64,000 bases of DNA, from assembly GCA_934045075.1 (NCBI GenBank), contig OW203730.1, positions 8,052,785-8,116,784 on the forward strand. Direction: 5' to 3'. Under the pieces are notes generated by a model that saw nothing but the letters and a program-made list of their open reading frames with translations, ran no database searches and had not been told where the DNA came from. The translations under genes and the position numbers were made by a program. The stretch is from Yponomeuta sedellus. Taxonomy: Eukaryota; Arthropoda; Insecta; Lepidoptera; Yponomeutidae. Shown here piece after piece: positions 9,998-19,887 of the stretch. The number at the start of each line of letters is the position of its first letter. Positions within the stretch are counted from its first letter, which is position 1.

Positions 9998-10319
9998 GTA
10001 TGTATGTATGTATGTATGTATGTATGTATGTATGTATGTATGTATGTATGTATGTATGTATGTATGTATGTATGTATGTATGTATGTATGTATGTATGTA
10101 TGTATGTATGTATGTATGTATGTATGTATGTATGTATGTATGTATGTATGTATGTATGTATGTATGTATGTATGTATGTATGTATGTATGTATGTATGTA
10201 TGTATGTATGTATGTATGTATGTATGTATGTATGTATGTATGTATGTATGTATGTATGTATGTATGTATGTATGTATGTATGTATGTATGTATGTATGTA
10301 TGTATGTATGTATGTATGT
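9998..10319. repeat. (TATG)n microsatellite, about 80 units
   Basis: A pure GTAT tract of about 322 bp without visible interruption. All three forward frames stay open across it (YVCM repeats) because no stop can occur in a 4-bp period of this motif, so the apparent proteins are not real. RTE-b ends in short TATG runs, so this tract may have grown from such a tail. Confidence 0.97.
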
Positions 10320-10413
10320 CAGTGTTAGGCCGACTACTTTTCAATCCACCCTCGTATGTAAGAATTACGCATACTGACACACACGCTTAATAATAACTTC
10401 CACGCAATATAAA

Positions 10414-10545
10414 CAGTGTCCTGGTTCCCAAAATCCTAAACTAGGATTCCCTGTGCTACGTTAACCAGGTAAGGACATCACAAACTTAGAAAACACCCAG
10501 ACCAAGGCCATTTATACTAAACTATGGCGGCCCTCAGTGGCAATT
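10414..10545 (-). mobile_element. SINE-D 3' part
   Basis: GTGTCCTGGTTCCCAAAATC, ACCAGGTAAGGACATCACAA and GGCGGCCCTCAGTGG match the reverse complement of SINE-D. The head is missing. Confidence 0.65.
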
Positions 10546-10602
10546 GAAACGAAAACTTCATTCTTTATACCATGCCAGAGGTCGTGGTTTAACCGTTTAT
10601 AG

Positions 10603-10815
10603 ACGACCTCTGTGGCGTAGCGGTAGCGCGCCTACCATGCAAGAGGTCCCGGGTTCGAATCCTGGCTGGGGACAAAAAAAACCCAAGTCCTTGGATGTTT
10701 ACATGTTTGTGATGTCGTTGTATCTGGTTCCCACGACACAGGGTATCCTAGTGTGGGGCCAGAAGCAATGTATGTGCCTGTATGTAAATGTTATGATATG
10801 TTAAATAAACATTTT
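10603..10815 (+). mobile_element. SINE-A, full length
   Basis: The tRNA-like head GACCTCTGTGGCGTAGCGGT has a good box A, and GGGTTCGAATCC a good box B. The body continues CCTTGGATGTTTACATGTTT, TCTGGTTCCCACGACACAGG and GTGGGGCCAGAAGCAATGTA and ends in TAAATAAACA. Copies on the minus strand lie at 51885-52090 and 57493-57696. Confidence 0.8.
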
Positions 10816-11270
10816 GTTTTAAGCATTAAAAAGAGCCGAAATCGGTTCAGCTGCTCTCGAGATTTGCGCTTACTAACACATTCAGCGATTCATTTATATC
10901 AATTGATTTGAACATCACAAATATCATAAATATCTAATGGATCACAATTTTAAATTACATTTACATAAATTATCTAATTAGCTTTGCTGTGTTTTGCTTT
11001 TAAAAGAGATAACCAACAGTAAATACCATCTGTTTTCAATTTATTTAAAAGAGCAAAACGTGGAAAGCTCACAAAAGTCAAGCGCTAACGGCGGGAATTA
11101 TTTGATGGCTTAAAAACTGTCCCCTTTGTTCACGATACAATGAATTCTGAATTTCATACACCTGAAAAGGTTTTCCCTTTGTTCGCTTGAAAATTATACC
11201 TGCCACTGTCCCTAGGTACTTACCTAGTAGAAAAAAAAATACAGAAGGATTGACACGCCACGGAGCTTTT
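10816..11270. other. HINE-1 fragment near 10829-10902, otherwise nothing
   Basis: AATCGGTTCAGCTGCTCTCG and ATTCAGCGATTCATTTATAT match the 5' half of HINE-1 on the minus strand. The rest is unrecognised. Confidence 0.5.
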
Positions 11271-11435
11271 CGAAGCAAAACTTTTTAGGTGTAATCCTGC
11301 ATTAAGAATAAATTAATATACTGCACTCAAAAATTTACTGTAAGGTGGAGATTTTCCAAGCAAAACTTTTTAGGTGTAATCCTTCATAAGAATAAATTAA
11401 TATACTGCACTCAAAAATCTACTGTACGCTGGTTT
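11271..11435 (+). repeat. Tandem duplication, about 84-bp period
   Basis: AAGCAAAACTTTTTAGGTGT and TAATATACTGCACTCAAAAA occur twice in order, first from 11273 and again from about 11358. The units differ by a few substitutions and a one-base indel. Confidence 0.85.
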
Positions 11436-11529
11436 TTTTCTATTTGTATCACCACTTAACATCGAGTAAGATGAAAATCCCGTAAATTTCAAAAAAAAAT
11501 TAATAGGGAAGATGGGTTCCATATAAGGG

Positions 11530-11622
11530 AAGGTTATCTGTCAGGATCGCGACAAGTGGCTGTCCCTGGTCTCTGTCTACCCCTCTGGGATACAGGAGGC
11601 GTGAGGTTATGTATGTATGTAT
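11530..11622 (+). mobile_element. RTE-b 3' end fragment
   Basis: ATCTGTCAGGATCGCGACAA, TCTGTCTACCCCTCTGGGAT and GCGTGAGGTTATGTATGTAT match the end of the RTE-b copy at 39166-39530, including the TATG tail. Confidence 0.75.
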
Positions 11623-11635
11623 ACCATATTTTTAA

Positions 11636-11758
11636 TTTGCAAGCAGATGCTGGATGCGGCCAGCTGAAGACAGGGCGCTATGGCGCTCATTAGGGGAGGG
11701 CTATGTCCAGCAGCGGACTAGTATAGCCTGACGATGACGACAATGTATTTCAAGAAGA
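11636..11758 (+). mobile_element. RTE-a 3' end fragment
   Basis: GGCGCTATGGCGCTCATTAG and CTATGTCCAGCAGCGGACTA identify RTE-a. The tail is GACGATGACGAC rather than the usual GAAGAAGAA. Confidence 0.7.
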
Positions 11759-12007
11759 TAGTAAAATTATAAATATACAGTTGGTGTGAATAAACTCGAC
11801 CAAATGAGAGTCGGAGATCTATCAAGCTATATTTAACGGACGAGTACTTTTGTAATAAATTGTCTTTCTGTATAGAATTTACTAGTATTGTGTGGATAAA
11901 TGCTGTCGAATGCAAGTGCCATATTGTTCGAATTATGAGCGGCCATATTGGATTGATCTGTCGGTTTAGTACAAGTTTACAACTTCATTGGGTTAACATA
12001 TTTTTTA

Positions 12008-12545
12008 TGTAGCCTATATTCGTTCCACTACCGGGTAGAAGCCTTCTCTCTGTGAAAGAGTATGGGCTTAATTCCATACCACGCGTGACTACTGTAGAAG
12101 GGCAATTTCAAGCGCTGAGCTATTTGAACACCTCAGATACTCAGGTTTCCTTCCGATGTTTTCCTTCGCCGTTAGCGAGTGTATCGCTAATATCACATCA
12201 CACTTCAGACTATAACAATAATAATAATATTATTATAAAGGTGAAAGTTTGTGAGTGTATTTGTTTTTACTTCTTCGAGTCCAATCGGCTGGAGCGATTT
12301 TAATAAAATTTGGTACGGAGTTAGCTGATACCCTGGATTGACACATAGGCTACGTTTTACTACGAGAAAGTATCTTATTCCCGTAGGGAAATCGATACAC
12401 CGCGGGTAACACCGCGGGACACCAGCTAATAGCTGTATGATTGTACATAACTTAGAAAACAACAACATGGCCGCACTAGAAACGGAACTGAGGCTCTCGC
12501 TTCCAAGTCTATTAGTCTACCCACAGAGCTACCGCCGCTTGTTAA
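12008..12545 (-). mobile_element. SINE-C interrupted by HINE-2
   Basis: The minus-strand SINE-C runs from its tail (CCTTCTCTCTGTGAAAGAG, CCACGCGTGACTACTG), through GGTTTCCTTCCGATGTTTTC, to its head near 12485-12540 (CTGAGGCTCTCGCTTCC, AGCTACCGCCGC). A HINE-2 at about 12213-12429 sits inside: the left part ends in TTCAGACTATAAC and the right part resumes at GTACATAACTTAGAAAACAA, as in the uninterrupted copy at 23998-24206. Confidence 0.65.
12213..12429 (+). mobile_element. HINE-2, Helitron-like, nested
   Basis: The body GGTGAAAGTTTGTGAGTGTA, CGGCTGGAGCGATTTTAATA and GTTAGCTGATACCC leads to a 3' end ACCGCGGGTAACACCGCGGG with strong stem potential, then ACACCAGCTAA. CTAA fits the Helitron CTRR end. 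Confidence 0.65.
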
Positions 12546-13102
12546 CATGTTAAAAAGATTTTATTTATTGAAGAAGAAACTTTTATGCGTAATAGACCTA
12601 ATTTGCGGCGCAAAAAAGAAAAACGTTTTGACTAAAATATTCTTCTTAAATTTTATTAAACCTACAAGAAGCTTGGGGCTATAAGGGAATGAATTCTCAA
12701 TGAAATTTCTGACACGACCAAAAAGTAGAGTCGAACAAAAGTCCAGTAAGGTGACTCCCAAATATTTCAAAATCATTTCTGTATATGTTCAGGTATTTTT
12801 GGTAGTTGACGAGTTATACCTTAATTATTCGACTGCTGTGGAGCCAAAATGGAGGTAATGTGTTTGGCTTGTATTTGGTGTTTGCTTGTTTGGTTTAGGG
12901 ACCCTTGGATTTTCCAAGAAGTGCCTCTCCTTCTATCAAAACCTTGACCCGCAGAACCGCGCGGGCGTAGCCACTCTGACTGACTAGAAATTTAGTTCTC
13001 ACAGGTTCTAATTTGTGTATAGTTATTTGTGGAAAGTGCCTTTTTTAGATAATCATTTAGCGTATTTTATAGCTATTGTTAGGGCAAGTACAATTGGGGT
13101 CC
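12546..13102. other. No recognised feature
   Basis: No element or convincing coding frame. A 71-codon minus-strand frame at 12561-12776 has no recognised motif. Confidence 0.4.
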
Positions 13103-13253
13103 AAATGAATTGGGGTCCGAAGCTTCGCTTCCAGATTGATAAGCTTTGGGAGTCTGAGTTAATTTTCGGTAGCAGCTGAGGTACGAAGACTGTTCGTAAA
13201 AGCCTGAAAGAGACACGAAATTAAAATTCAAAACAAGTTAATTATCCGCACTG
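13103..13253 (+). repeat. Repeat upstream of 5S-SINE, partner of 1840-1950
   Basis: GATAAGCTTTGGGAGTCTGA, TCGGTAGCAGCTGAGGTACG and AAGCCTGAAAGAGACACGAA are the inverse of sequence at 1840-1950. Both copies lie directly before a 5S-SINE head. Confidence 0.65.
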
Positions 13254-13254
13254 C

Positions 13255-13603
13255 AATAGAGAAACGCTCGTGGCCTAGTGAAGCGCTCGTGGATTAGTGG
13301 AACCGAGTGATTGGAATCAATCACTTGGGTTGAGCAACAGCAGGCGCGGTCAGGTGCTTGATGGGAGACCATCCAGTGACTACCGCTAGTGGCACTTTTC
13401 CGAGCGCTTCCGTGCGTCGCAAGGCACGTTAGTCGGTTGGTGTCGGCTGCCAAGAGGTCTTAAGGGCGGCTTGATACAATCCTCTACCAACTCAGATTTG
13501 GCCCCCTTAGTCTCCACCAAGACTTGGTGAGTATGACCTTGCGATGCACGAAGAAACCCGTGCCCCAACAGTGGGGACATACAAGTGTTGACATTGTAAA
13601 CGT
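13255..13603 (+). mobile_element. 5S-SINE, near full length
   Basis: Starts CGCTCGTGGCCTAGTGAAG with a local duplication of the CGCTCGTGG segment. The 5S-like head is GGTTGAGCAACAGCAGGCGC and CGGTCAGGTGCTTGATGGGA. The tail is GTGCCCCAACAGTGGGGACA. Compared with the copy on the minus strand at 548-945 it is diverged but colinear. Confidence 0.75.
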
Positions 13604-13604
13604 A

Positions 13605-13765
13605 AGGTGGCAGTTTAATCATTTCAGTTGTGTCATTCCGAAGGTCGTGTGTTCGATTCCCGGTGGGGCCCGCCGTACGTTTGTACAAATGGACTCAGTC
13701 TCAGTATTGCTATGTTTTTTGATGTCCTCACCTGGCTAGTATCAAAGCACTGGGTATTATTATTA
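13605..13765 (+). mobile_element. SINE-D copy
   Basis: A tRNA-like head with box B GTGTTCGATTCCCGGTGGGG is followed by ACTCAGTCTCAGTATTGC and TTGATGTCCTCACCTGG, the sense version of the SINE-D body. It ends near (TTA)n. Confidence 0.6.
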
Positions 13766-13767
13766 TT

Positions 13768-14022
13768 ACCCTTTATCGTTTAGGCTTGCCTAGCACTTAT
13801 ACCATCCTGAGAGCTTAGTCGGCCTAGCCCAAAGGAAAGACTAGTCAATACGTGCGGAGCCAACCAAGCCGCGGGTTTCCTCACGATGTTTTCCTTTACC
13901 GTTAGCGTGTGGTATTGCGACTAGAAATTCGCCAATGTACGTAACTTTGAAATTAAACAAAGTCATCGGTACATGCCCGCACTGGGGATCGAACCTGGGG
14001 CTCTCGCTTGCGGCCAACCATT
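13768..14022 (-). mobile_element. SINE-C copy, second tail type
   Basis: The minus strand carries a tRNA-like head (reverse of GGGGATCGAACCTGGGGCTC, box B) and the body CGCAATACCACACGCTAAC (reverse strand). It ends in a tail that differs from other SINE-C copies, with the reverse complement of GGCTTGCCTAGCACTTATAC. Confidence 0.65.
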
Positions 14023-14321
14023 TGTAATGTATTTTTTCAAATATTAGAATCTATCTTTTTCTGGTGTACTATACGTCAGAAAAGATTCATTCTAATATCT
14101 AAACGATACATAAACGAAAATTATATTTGCATGAAAACAAACATTAACTCAAGTAAAAAATATTCCATCTTATAATCTTCAACCAAGCGAATACCTCATT
14201 CTTTAGGTACCTTCTAAACTCTCCTTTCCTTCCAAATCCATTGAATGTAATAAAATTAACTTTTCCTGAAGGTTTTTCCTTCTTATATTATATTTAACAA
14301 GAATTTACATCAAAAGGAAGA
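14023..14321. other. No recognised feature
   Basis: AT-rich sequence with nothing recognised. Confidence 0.4.
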
Positions 14322-14482
14322 TAAGATAAGATAAAAAGAATATTCTTTATTGTACACCAGGAAAAAACAAACAAAACATAGTTACAAAGATACAGTACAA
14401 TTGGCGGCCTTATTGCTTAGACCAATTTCTTCCAGGCAACCCACGATGGAGAGTTGCTGAAGGAAAAGTGAGACGGGTAGTT
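14322..14482 (-). mobile_element. Non-LTR retrotransposon 3' UTR fragment
   Basis: Inverse of the UTR of the 15332 element: GAATATTCTTTATTGTACAC, GGCGGCCTTATTGCTTAGAC, TTCTTCCAGGCAACC and GACGGGTAGTTGGTGCAA. Confidence 0.75.
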
Positions 14483-14567
14483 GGTGCAAATATGAACATT
14501 GATATACATACTTATACTTAAAAATAATACTTATACTTACATAAATTATAACATATAATACATAAAA

Positions 14568-14626
14568 CAATTTATTATTAACATACACAAACAATGTAAG
14601 TTTGTGTATGTTTATAATAAATTGTA
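14568..14626. repeat. Palindrome
   Basis: Arms of about 25 bp, with AACATACACAAAC and GTTTGTGTATGTT around a 7-bp centre. It is nearly perfect. Confidence 0.8.
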
Positions 14627-14639
14627 AATTTACAATAAA

Positions 14640-15249
14640 GTTCCGCAAGAGGATAAAAAGAAAGACATACCTACATTAAGAAAAATAATAACAAAATCAA
14701 ATAAAAAAAAAAATAATTGTGATAGATACAAATCATAAACCTTATTTTAATTACTTATTATTTTATTCTTAATTAATTTTTTTTTTTTATTTTGGAAGTA
14801 TCATTATAGCCCTTAATGCTATCAATTCTATTCTTTGCTGCAGGATACTTTCGTTGAAATGATTCTCGCATGTTTTTAAGAGATATTCACTGGCATAAGG
14901 TACGCAATTACGTATTTAATTTATTTATTTTATGTTTTCGAAGAATTGGAATCGAGGTTGTATACCGGAAATTAGAGGCAGAACAGGAAAGATGGTGTCA
15001 ATATTTTCATCTCTTCTAATTTTAATAATTGTTCAAAACGTCGGAACTTTTCGTAACCAGACAAACATTTCAGTCGCAGTTGGTTTAGAAATAGATGTCT
15101 TTTGTCAACGGTACTTTGATACTTACATGCGTATTCTATACTTAGTTGCGTTACAGGCGCCTTTGCAACTAAAATATACCTACTTCTTTTGGTTAGGTCT
15201 TTTTTTCCAAGTGATGTACATTCGTAATTTTTTGCAACAATACTATTAT
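14640..15249. other. No recognised feature
   Basis: An open frame from 14932 on the plus strand has no recognised motif and runs into the AT tract at 15250. I do not call it a gene. Confidence 0.4.
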
Positions 15250-15331
15250 ATTCTATTATATATATATACATATATATTCTATATAATATTATATTATATT
15301 CTATTATATATTATATATATTATTATATATA
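15250..15331. repeat. AT-rich simple sequence (TATAT/ATTC)
   Basis: Runs of TATATA and TATTATATTC. The tract lies immediately before the truncation point of the reverse transcriptase fragment. Confidence 0.9.
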
Positions 15332-16267
15332 CAAGGTGGCGTGTTGTCTCCTCTTCTTTTTTCTATTTTCATCAACGGTATTTCCGAAAATCTCACTTCT
15401 TCCTACCACCTTTACGCAGATGACCTCCAGATTTACACACAATCTCCTGTGAATGATCTACATCTCGCAATCGAAAAAACCAACACAGATCTCACTCATA
15501 TTTTAGACTGGAGCAGATCGTACGGCTTAAAAATAAACCCAAGCAAGACTCAAGTCATTGTAATAGGCAGCCCAAAAATGATTTCGAAGGTAAACTTTGA
15601 ACATCTTCCACGAGTTAAATTTGACAGCGTTCAAATCCCATATAGTGAGAAGGTGAAGAACTTGGGGATCATCATTGACAGGTGTTTGTCCTGGTTGCCA
15701 CAGCTAGCGGAGGTGAGCCGGAAAATGTTCGCTTCAGCGGCTTCTCTGAAAAGATTACGTAATTTCCTGCCAACTTCGACCAAGATTGCGCTTGCCCAGT
15801 CTCTCTTACTTCCTATCCTCGACTATGCTGATGCCAGCTATCTTGACCTTACCGAAGAGCAACTAAATAAACTTGAGCGCCTCCAAAACTTCTCTATCCG
15901 GTTCATATTTGGCTTGCGAAAATATGACCATATCTCCGAATATCGCTTAAAACTCAAGTGGCTCCCTATCCGCCTCCGTAGGAATGCTCATATTCTTTCC
16001 ACTCTCTTATCGGTGCTGTTCAATCCAGCCACACCTCTGTATCTCAAAACTCGCTTTGAGTTTTTAAGTGGTACGCACAGTCGGACTTTGCGATCCGGTC
16101 ACAATCGATTGCTGAAGACACTAAGTCATTCGACAAGGTTCTTCAGCCAATCCTTTACTATTACAGCTGTCCGCCTGTGGAATGATCTTCCCCTGGACGT
16201 AAGATTCTCACCGTCCCTGCCAATATTTAAAAACAGAGTGCATAACCACTATTTTTCCTTAATGTAA
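15332..16267 (+). pseudogene. Non-LTR retrotransposon reverse transcriptase, 5'-truncated
   Basis: Encodes the C-terminal part of an ORF2: template-directed DNA synthesis from the element's RNA at a nicked target. The frame begins at QGGVLSPLLFSIFING (about 15332), a conserved reverse transcriptase motif. It contains the catalytic YADD about 25 residues into the methionine-initiated part, then GLKINPSKTQ and VKNLGIIID and a long thumb/C-terminal region ending NRVHNHYFSLM. No stop interrupts the remaining 312 codons. The endonuclease domain and the palm motifs before QGG are gone, so it cannot be active. It begins exactly at the AT tract, consistent with incomplete reverse transcription or later deletion. 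The clade looks Jockey/CR1-like; I cannot decide which. Confidence 0.85.
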
Positions 16268-16652
16268 GTTTTTTATTTGTATTTGTGAAATCCCTTTCTA
16301 GTATTATGTAGGTATATTTTTCGTTCATGTCCTATGTTTTTTTTTTTCCTTGTGTATGTTTATTTTTATTTATTTCATATTTATGTACCGTTTATGTATG
16401 TGTATCAATTTCATATTTATGTATCGTTTATGTATGTGTATCAACTATAAAATAATATGTTATCTAATATTGTTTAGTTGCGCCGACTACCCGTATTTCA
16501 GTTTCCGTTTCTTCTTTTCCGTCAATGGTTGTCTGGAAGAAATTACTTTTAGTAATAAGGCCGCCACTTGTACTGTACTGTTATTTTATAAGTCTCTTAT
16601 GTAATCCTTGGTGTACATGCAATAAAGAATATTCTATCTATCTATCTATCTA
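16268..16652 (+). mobile_element. 3' UTR and (TCTA)n tail of the 15332 element
   Basis: Includes a duplicated TTTCATATTTATGTA segment, then GACTACCCGTATTTC, ATGGTTGTCTGGAAGAAATT, AGTAATAAGGCCGCCACT and GCAATAAAGAATATTC, ending (TATC)n. AATAAA may serve as polyadenylation signal. The same UTR recurs as fragments at 2909, 14322, 19028, 22480, 30848 and 50051. Confidence 0.85.
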
Positions 16653-16654
16653 TT

Positions 16655-16815
16655 CTTTTTAAGGCACTAACCCTAAGGACAATTTTAAAAACCTTGCCGG
16701 GATTTGAACCCGTAACCTCTGGCTATTCGTGCCAGCGCTCTTCCAACTAAGATAATTGGCGACTCACCATGGCATGGCATGGGTAGAATTTTTAGCCTCT
16801 AAATAGGTTTTTAGC
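16655..16815. mobile_element. tPal copy 3, shortened
   Basis: It abuts the tail of the retrotransposon. The left arm GCACTAACCCTAAGGACAAT leads into a minus-strand tRNA-like domain (GGGATTTGAACCCGTAACCT, GTGCCAGCGCTCTTCC) and the right outer arm TTTTAGCCTCTAAATAGG. The second tRNA domain is reduced to CATGGCATGGGTAGAAT. Confidence 0.7.
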
Positions 16816-16934
16816 AATACTATTGTTTGTATTGTTTAGTAAGGCACAGTATGAAGCTATGTATTCCATTTTTACATTTTTTTGTCGTTAAGTCGCCCGT
16901 TATTTAGAACTGAATGGTACTAATTATATAAAAT

Positions 16935-17005
16935 AGGTCTCTCTCTCTCTCTCTCTGAGAGAAGGCCTGTGCCCTGCATTGGGACGTTTATAGGCTGTAT
17001 AAAAA
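16935..17005 (+). mobile_element. SINE-C tail fragment
   Basis: (CT)n then GAGAGAAGGCCTGTGCCCTG, CATTGGGACG and TATAGGCTGTATAAAAAA. Confidence 0.7.
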
Positions 17006-17009
17006 ACCT

Positions 17010-17260
17010 CGATTAATTATTAGATACAACCCAATTACACACATATTAAACGGGTCTAATTACGATTATTTACTAGGTATAACATAATTATTTTAATTCC
17101 CGACGTTTCGGCAGCGTTGCCGTTGCCGTGGTCACGGGTAGACTGAAGTTTCAAGTACTGTTAGTTATTCTAGTGTAAATAGTCACTTTTAGTTTTTCGC
17201 AGCGGGGCAAACGCTATACTCACTCCGTCCGCGGACAAGTCTGGTGATCGACCCTTTTAA
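17010..17260 (-). repeat. R-repeat copy
   Basis: On the minus strand: TCTACCCGTGACCACGGCAA, then GCTGCCGAAACGTCGGGAAT. The flanking part on the plus strand is TCACTTTTAGTTTTTCGCAG and CGCGGACAAGTCTGGTGATC. Copies lie at 54780-55260 and, in part, at 42925, 46002 and 63580. Identity is unknown; see findings. Confidence 0.6.
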
Positions 17261-17374
17261 TATATAACTTTGTATGAGCGTCGCGAGTCATTAAGAAATA
17301 CAGTTAGAATACCTACCTAACAAAGTTAACTACAACGTGTAGTTGGGCCATCTTGTTAAGCTAGTGCTAAGGTA

Positions 17375-17806
17375 TTTTTAATACAGTTGCTCAAAAAGTG
17401 GCGTATTACAGGGACGAATAGCGTGCGGGATGTGGGCTATTACACACTCGTGCTTTTTTTTACCTTTCCCGCACTCGTGCATTTTCTTTCCCAACTGTCA
17501 AAATAATGTCTATTAAAAAGAAAAACCAACCATGAAGTTTTTACTTTAAAAAAATCATAGAAGTTTTTGTGAGCTACTAATTTGTTTCAATATCAGATTT
17601 AATGATTTGATTGAATAAGTTAAGTTAGGTTTCATTTCATCTCATTAAATTTCATTTTCATTTCATATCAATAAAAAAATTGTACTGAAGACTTGGCTGT
17701 ATGGGCATAGTTCCCTTTGCCTGCTTATATTTTTTTACGGTTGGCTAATTTTCCAAATATTTTTTCTTTATTAAATAGCTTATTTTTTTTGCAACTGTAT
17801 TAAAAA
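17375..17806. mobile_element. MITE with 16-bp TIRs and TA flanks
   Basis: Left TTTTTAATACAGTTGC and right GCAACTGTATTAAAAA are perfect inverted repeats flanked by TA on both sides (17373-17374 and 17807-17808). The interior is AT-rich and non-coding. TA duplication suggests a Tc1/mariner-type origin. Confidence 0.6.
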
Positions 17807-17808
17807 TA

Positions 17809-18340
17809 GTCGTTCAGTACACGTGCGGTACCGTCATCGCGGAACCGACAGCCTTTCCGCACTTGTAATGAAATATACTATTTTGCACCTTAAAGTGCCG
17901 TGTTTATTCACAGTGTTTTGCGTCACAACTAGTGAGATACTTTATACGTGAGCAGTTGCCCAACGATATCAGGCCTTACTAATGGATGACTGCGCAGTGC
18001 AACTAATATATTTAATTACCTTTCATCAGTTGCCAACTGTTCTTTTTGAACCACGACCTACACTTATGCAGTTAAGATGACTGTCTGTCTTGCCCTCGTT
18101 TAGCTTTGAACATTTCTTCAAAGAGCAGTTGAAACACTTTGTCCTCTACCAACCAAGTCATCAGCGCCCAAAAAGTTCCAAAAGGAAAATGGCACTTAGG
18201 GCAAGGTCATGCTGAGGAAGTAGCGATTTTGAAACAGTAGCAGATTATTTGGAACCTCCAGTTTCTGAATTGAGAGTTTTCTAAGTTAATACTTGAGTAT
18301 AATTAATTTATGTTTTGTGAACATTTAAAGATTATATTAT
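17809..18340. other. No gene recognised
   Basis: Contains a short trace of a MITE-L end (TTTCTGAATTGAGAGTTTTC) near 18258-18285. Nothing else is recognised. Confidence 0.4.
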
Positions 18341-18341
18341 T

Positions 18342-18585
18342 TTTAATACACTAACCCGTGCTAAGGACAATTTTAAAAACCTATTTAGAGGCTAAAAATT
18401 CCACCCATGCCGGGATTCGAACCCGCGACCTCTGGGTATCCGTGCTAGCGCTCTTTCCAACTGAGCTGATGGGCGACTCACCGGCATCTCAGTTGGAAAG
18501 AGCGCTGGCACGGATAGCCAGAGGTCACGGTTTCGAATCCCGGCATGGGTGGAATTTTTAGCCGTAAATAAGTTTTTAAAACATT
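18342..18585. mobile_element. tPal copy 4, tight palindrome
   Basis: Left arm: CACTAACCCGTGCTAAGGAC, AACCTATTTAGAGGCTAAAA, then a minus-strand tRNA-like domain. Right arm: TCAGTTGGAAAGAGCGCTGG, CACGGATAGCCAGAGGTCAC, then TTCGAATCCCGGCATGGGTG. The two tRNA-like domains face each other across only about 20 bp (CGACTCACCGGCAT). A strong cruciform could form. Confidence 0.8.
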
Positions 18586-18635
18586 TAGAGATACAAAAAA
18601 ATTTACTTACATTTTTTTCTATTTATAGAGACGCT

Positions 18636-18680
18636 ACGTTAGGTAAATATTTAATTACGTTAGGTAAATATTTAATTAAC
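18636..18680 (+). repeat. Short tandem duplication
   Basis: ACGTTAGGTAAATATTTAAT occurs twice in direct succession. Confidence 0.9.
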
Positions 18681-18781
18681 TTTCTTAGTAAAGTTCTGAT
18701 TTACATTGTATGACTGTATTTTTTATTTTATTGCCGTCTTTCATATAACTACAATTTGTCTGTGATTTACTACGACAATTA

Positions 18782-18821
18782 CTTAATCTCTTGGTCAAAT
18801 ACGATTAACCAAGAGATTAAG
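18782..18821. repeat. Palindrome
   Basis: CTTAATCTCTTGGT and ACCAAGAGATTAAG form perfect 14-bp arms around a 12-bp loop. Confidence 0.9.
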
Positions 18822-19027
18822 AAGGAATGTTTTTCGAATTGTATAAACTCTGTTAATTGCAGTTTTACGAAACGCGGCGTGGTGATAGTGAAAAAAAAAA
18901 CATTTACTAAGTGTTTTTTCTCGCCCCACTTGGGATGTTTTAGGAATTAAACATTTTGACCCTTTATACGTTCTACTATTAGCAGTTCTTCAGATGTTAT
19001 TCACAGTTATTTTACTAAATTGAATTG

Positions 19028-19140
19028 AGATAAAGATAAGATAAGATAAGAATATTCTTTATTGTATACCGGAAAATTGATACAGAACAGCAGATACAGA
19101 AGATGAGATACAATTGGCGGCTTTATTGCTAACATATATA
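19028..19140 (-). mobile_element. Non-LTR 3' UTR fragment
   Basis: (GATAA)n, GAATATTCTTTATTGTATAC and CAATTGGCGGCTTTATTGCT match the inverse of the 15332 element's UTR and tail. Confidence 0.75.
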
Positions 19141-19340
19141 AACTGCATATATTTTAGTTAATTGTTGTAGGTTCCGTGCGCTCGCCTGTCAGCGAGAGTC
19201 GTTCCCTTTTGCCTCACTAGACTAGTAATAGATAAGATGTTACATAATGTTTACTGTTAATTTTAGGATAGTTTGTGAATGGCAATAAAGTAGTTCTTAA
19301 AATTATTTTATTCTTTAAAAAGGAAAGAAGACGGGTTACT

Positions 19341-19634
19341 TTGTAAGGTTGTAAAACTTTTATAATAATAAATAACACTGGAACGACTTCAGTGCAAACG
19401 GTGCAAACCTCTTCATATAATTTTTATTTCTTTTTCTATCTATCATTTTCAAATATTTAAATTACGTCACACATTCTTCGATTTCCCTCATTTTTCATCA
19501 CTACTACTGACTATTTTACCTGCTTATCCGTTTTTATCCAGTTTTTCTGTTTTATTAAAATATTCTACAAATAAAACCAAACCTGAAGTCGTTCCAGTAT
19601 TATTTATTATTATAATAGTTTTACAACCTTACAA
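19341..19634. mobile_element. MITE with about 60-bp TIRs
   Basis: The left TIR starts TTGTAAGGTTGTAAAAC and includes ACTGGAACGACTTCAG. The right TIR is CTGAAGTCGTTCCAGT and ends GTTTTACAACCTTACAA. The arms are nearly identical over about 55-60 bp around a 170-bp AT-rich centre. No coding content. The target duplication is not clear. Confidence 0.75.
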
Positions 19635-19669
19635 CTTATGTAAGACATACTCGTAGGTCTTACATAAGT
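19634..19669. repeat. Palindrome next to the MITE
   Basis: ACTTATGTAAGAC and GTCTTACATAAGT are perfect arms around 10 bp, directly against the right end of the MITE. Confidence 0.85.
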
Positions 19670-19887
19670 AACCAAAAAAAATTCTTTGTATTTTGTAAAA
19701 TTTTACTTCATCAATGTGTCCGCACCCTTACCATCAAGGCATACGTCTCCCTAACCACTTGCAATTTCGTCTAATTGGTGTACTTTTGCCTTGTCCTAAT
19801 TGAAGTTTCAAAGTCAGGTAATTTTTTACTTTCAAAGTGCAATTAATGTTTAATCACACTTCTTTTGCAAAAAAAGAATAAAAATTA

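Noticed and set aside
9998..10319. Telomeric or CRISPR-like repeat
   Set aside because: The unit is TATG, not the insect telomere TTAGG, and there are no spacers. CRISPR is not expected in this eukaryotic sequence.
9942..10390. Long open frames with YVCM or IHTY repeats
   Set aside because: They span the TATG microsatellite. A 4-bp period without stop codons opens all frames, and no sequence outside the tract supports a protein.
14932..15423. 163-codon frame before the reverse transcriptase
   Set aside because: It has no recognised motif and its end is a translation of AT simple sequence running into the transposon in the wrong frame.
16938..16956. CT tract as a polypyrimidine or promoter element
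   Set aside because: Similar CT or AG runs occur at the same place in other SINE-C tails, so this is part of that element.
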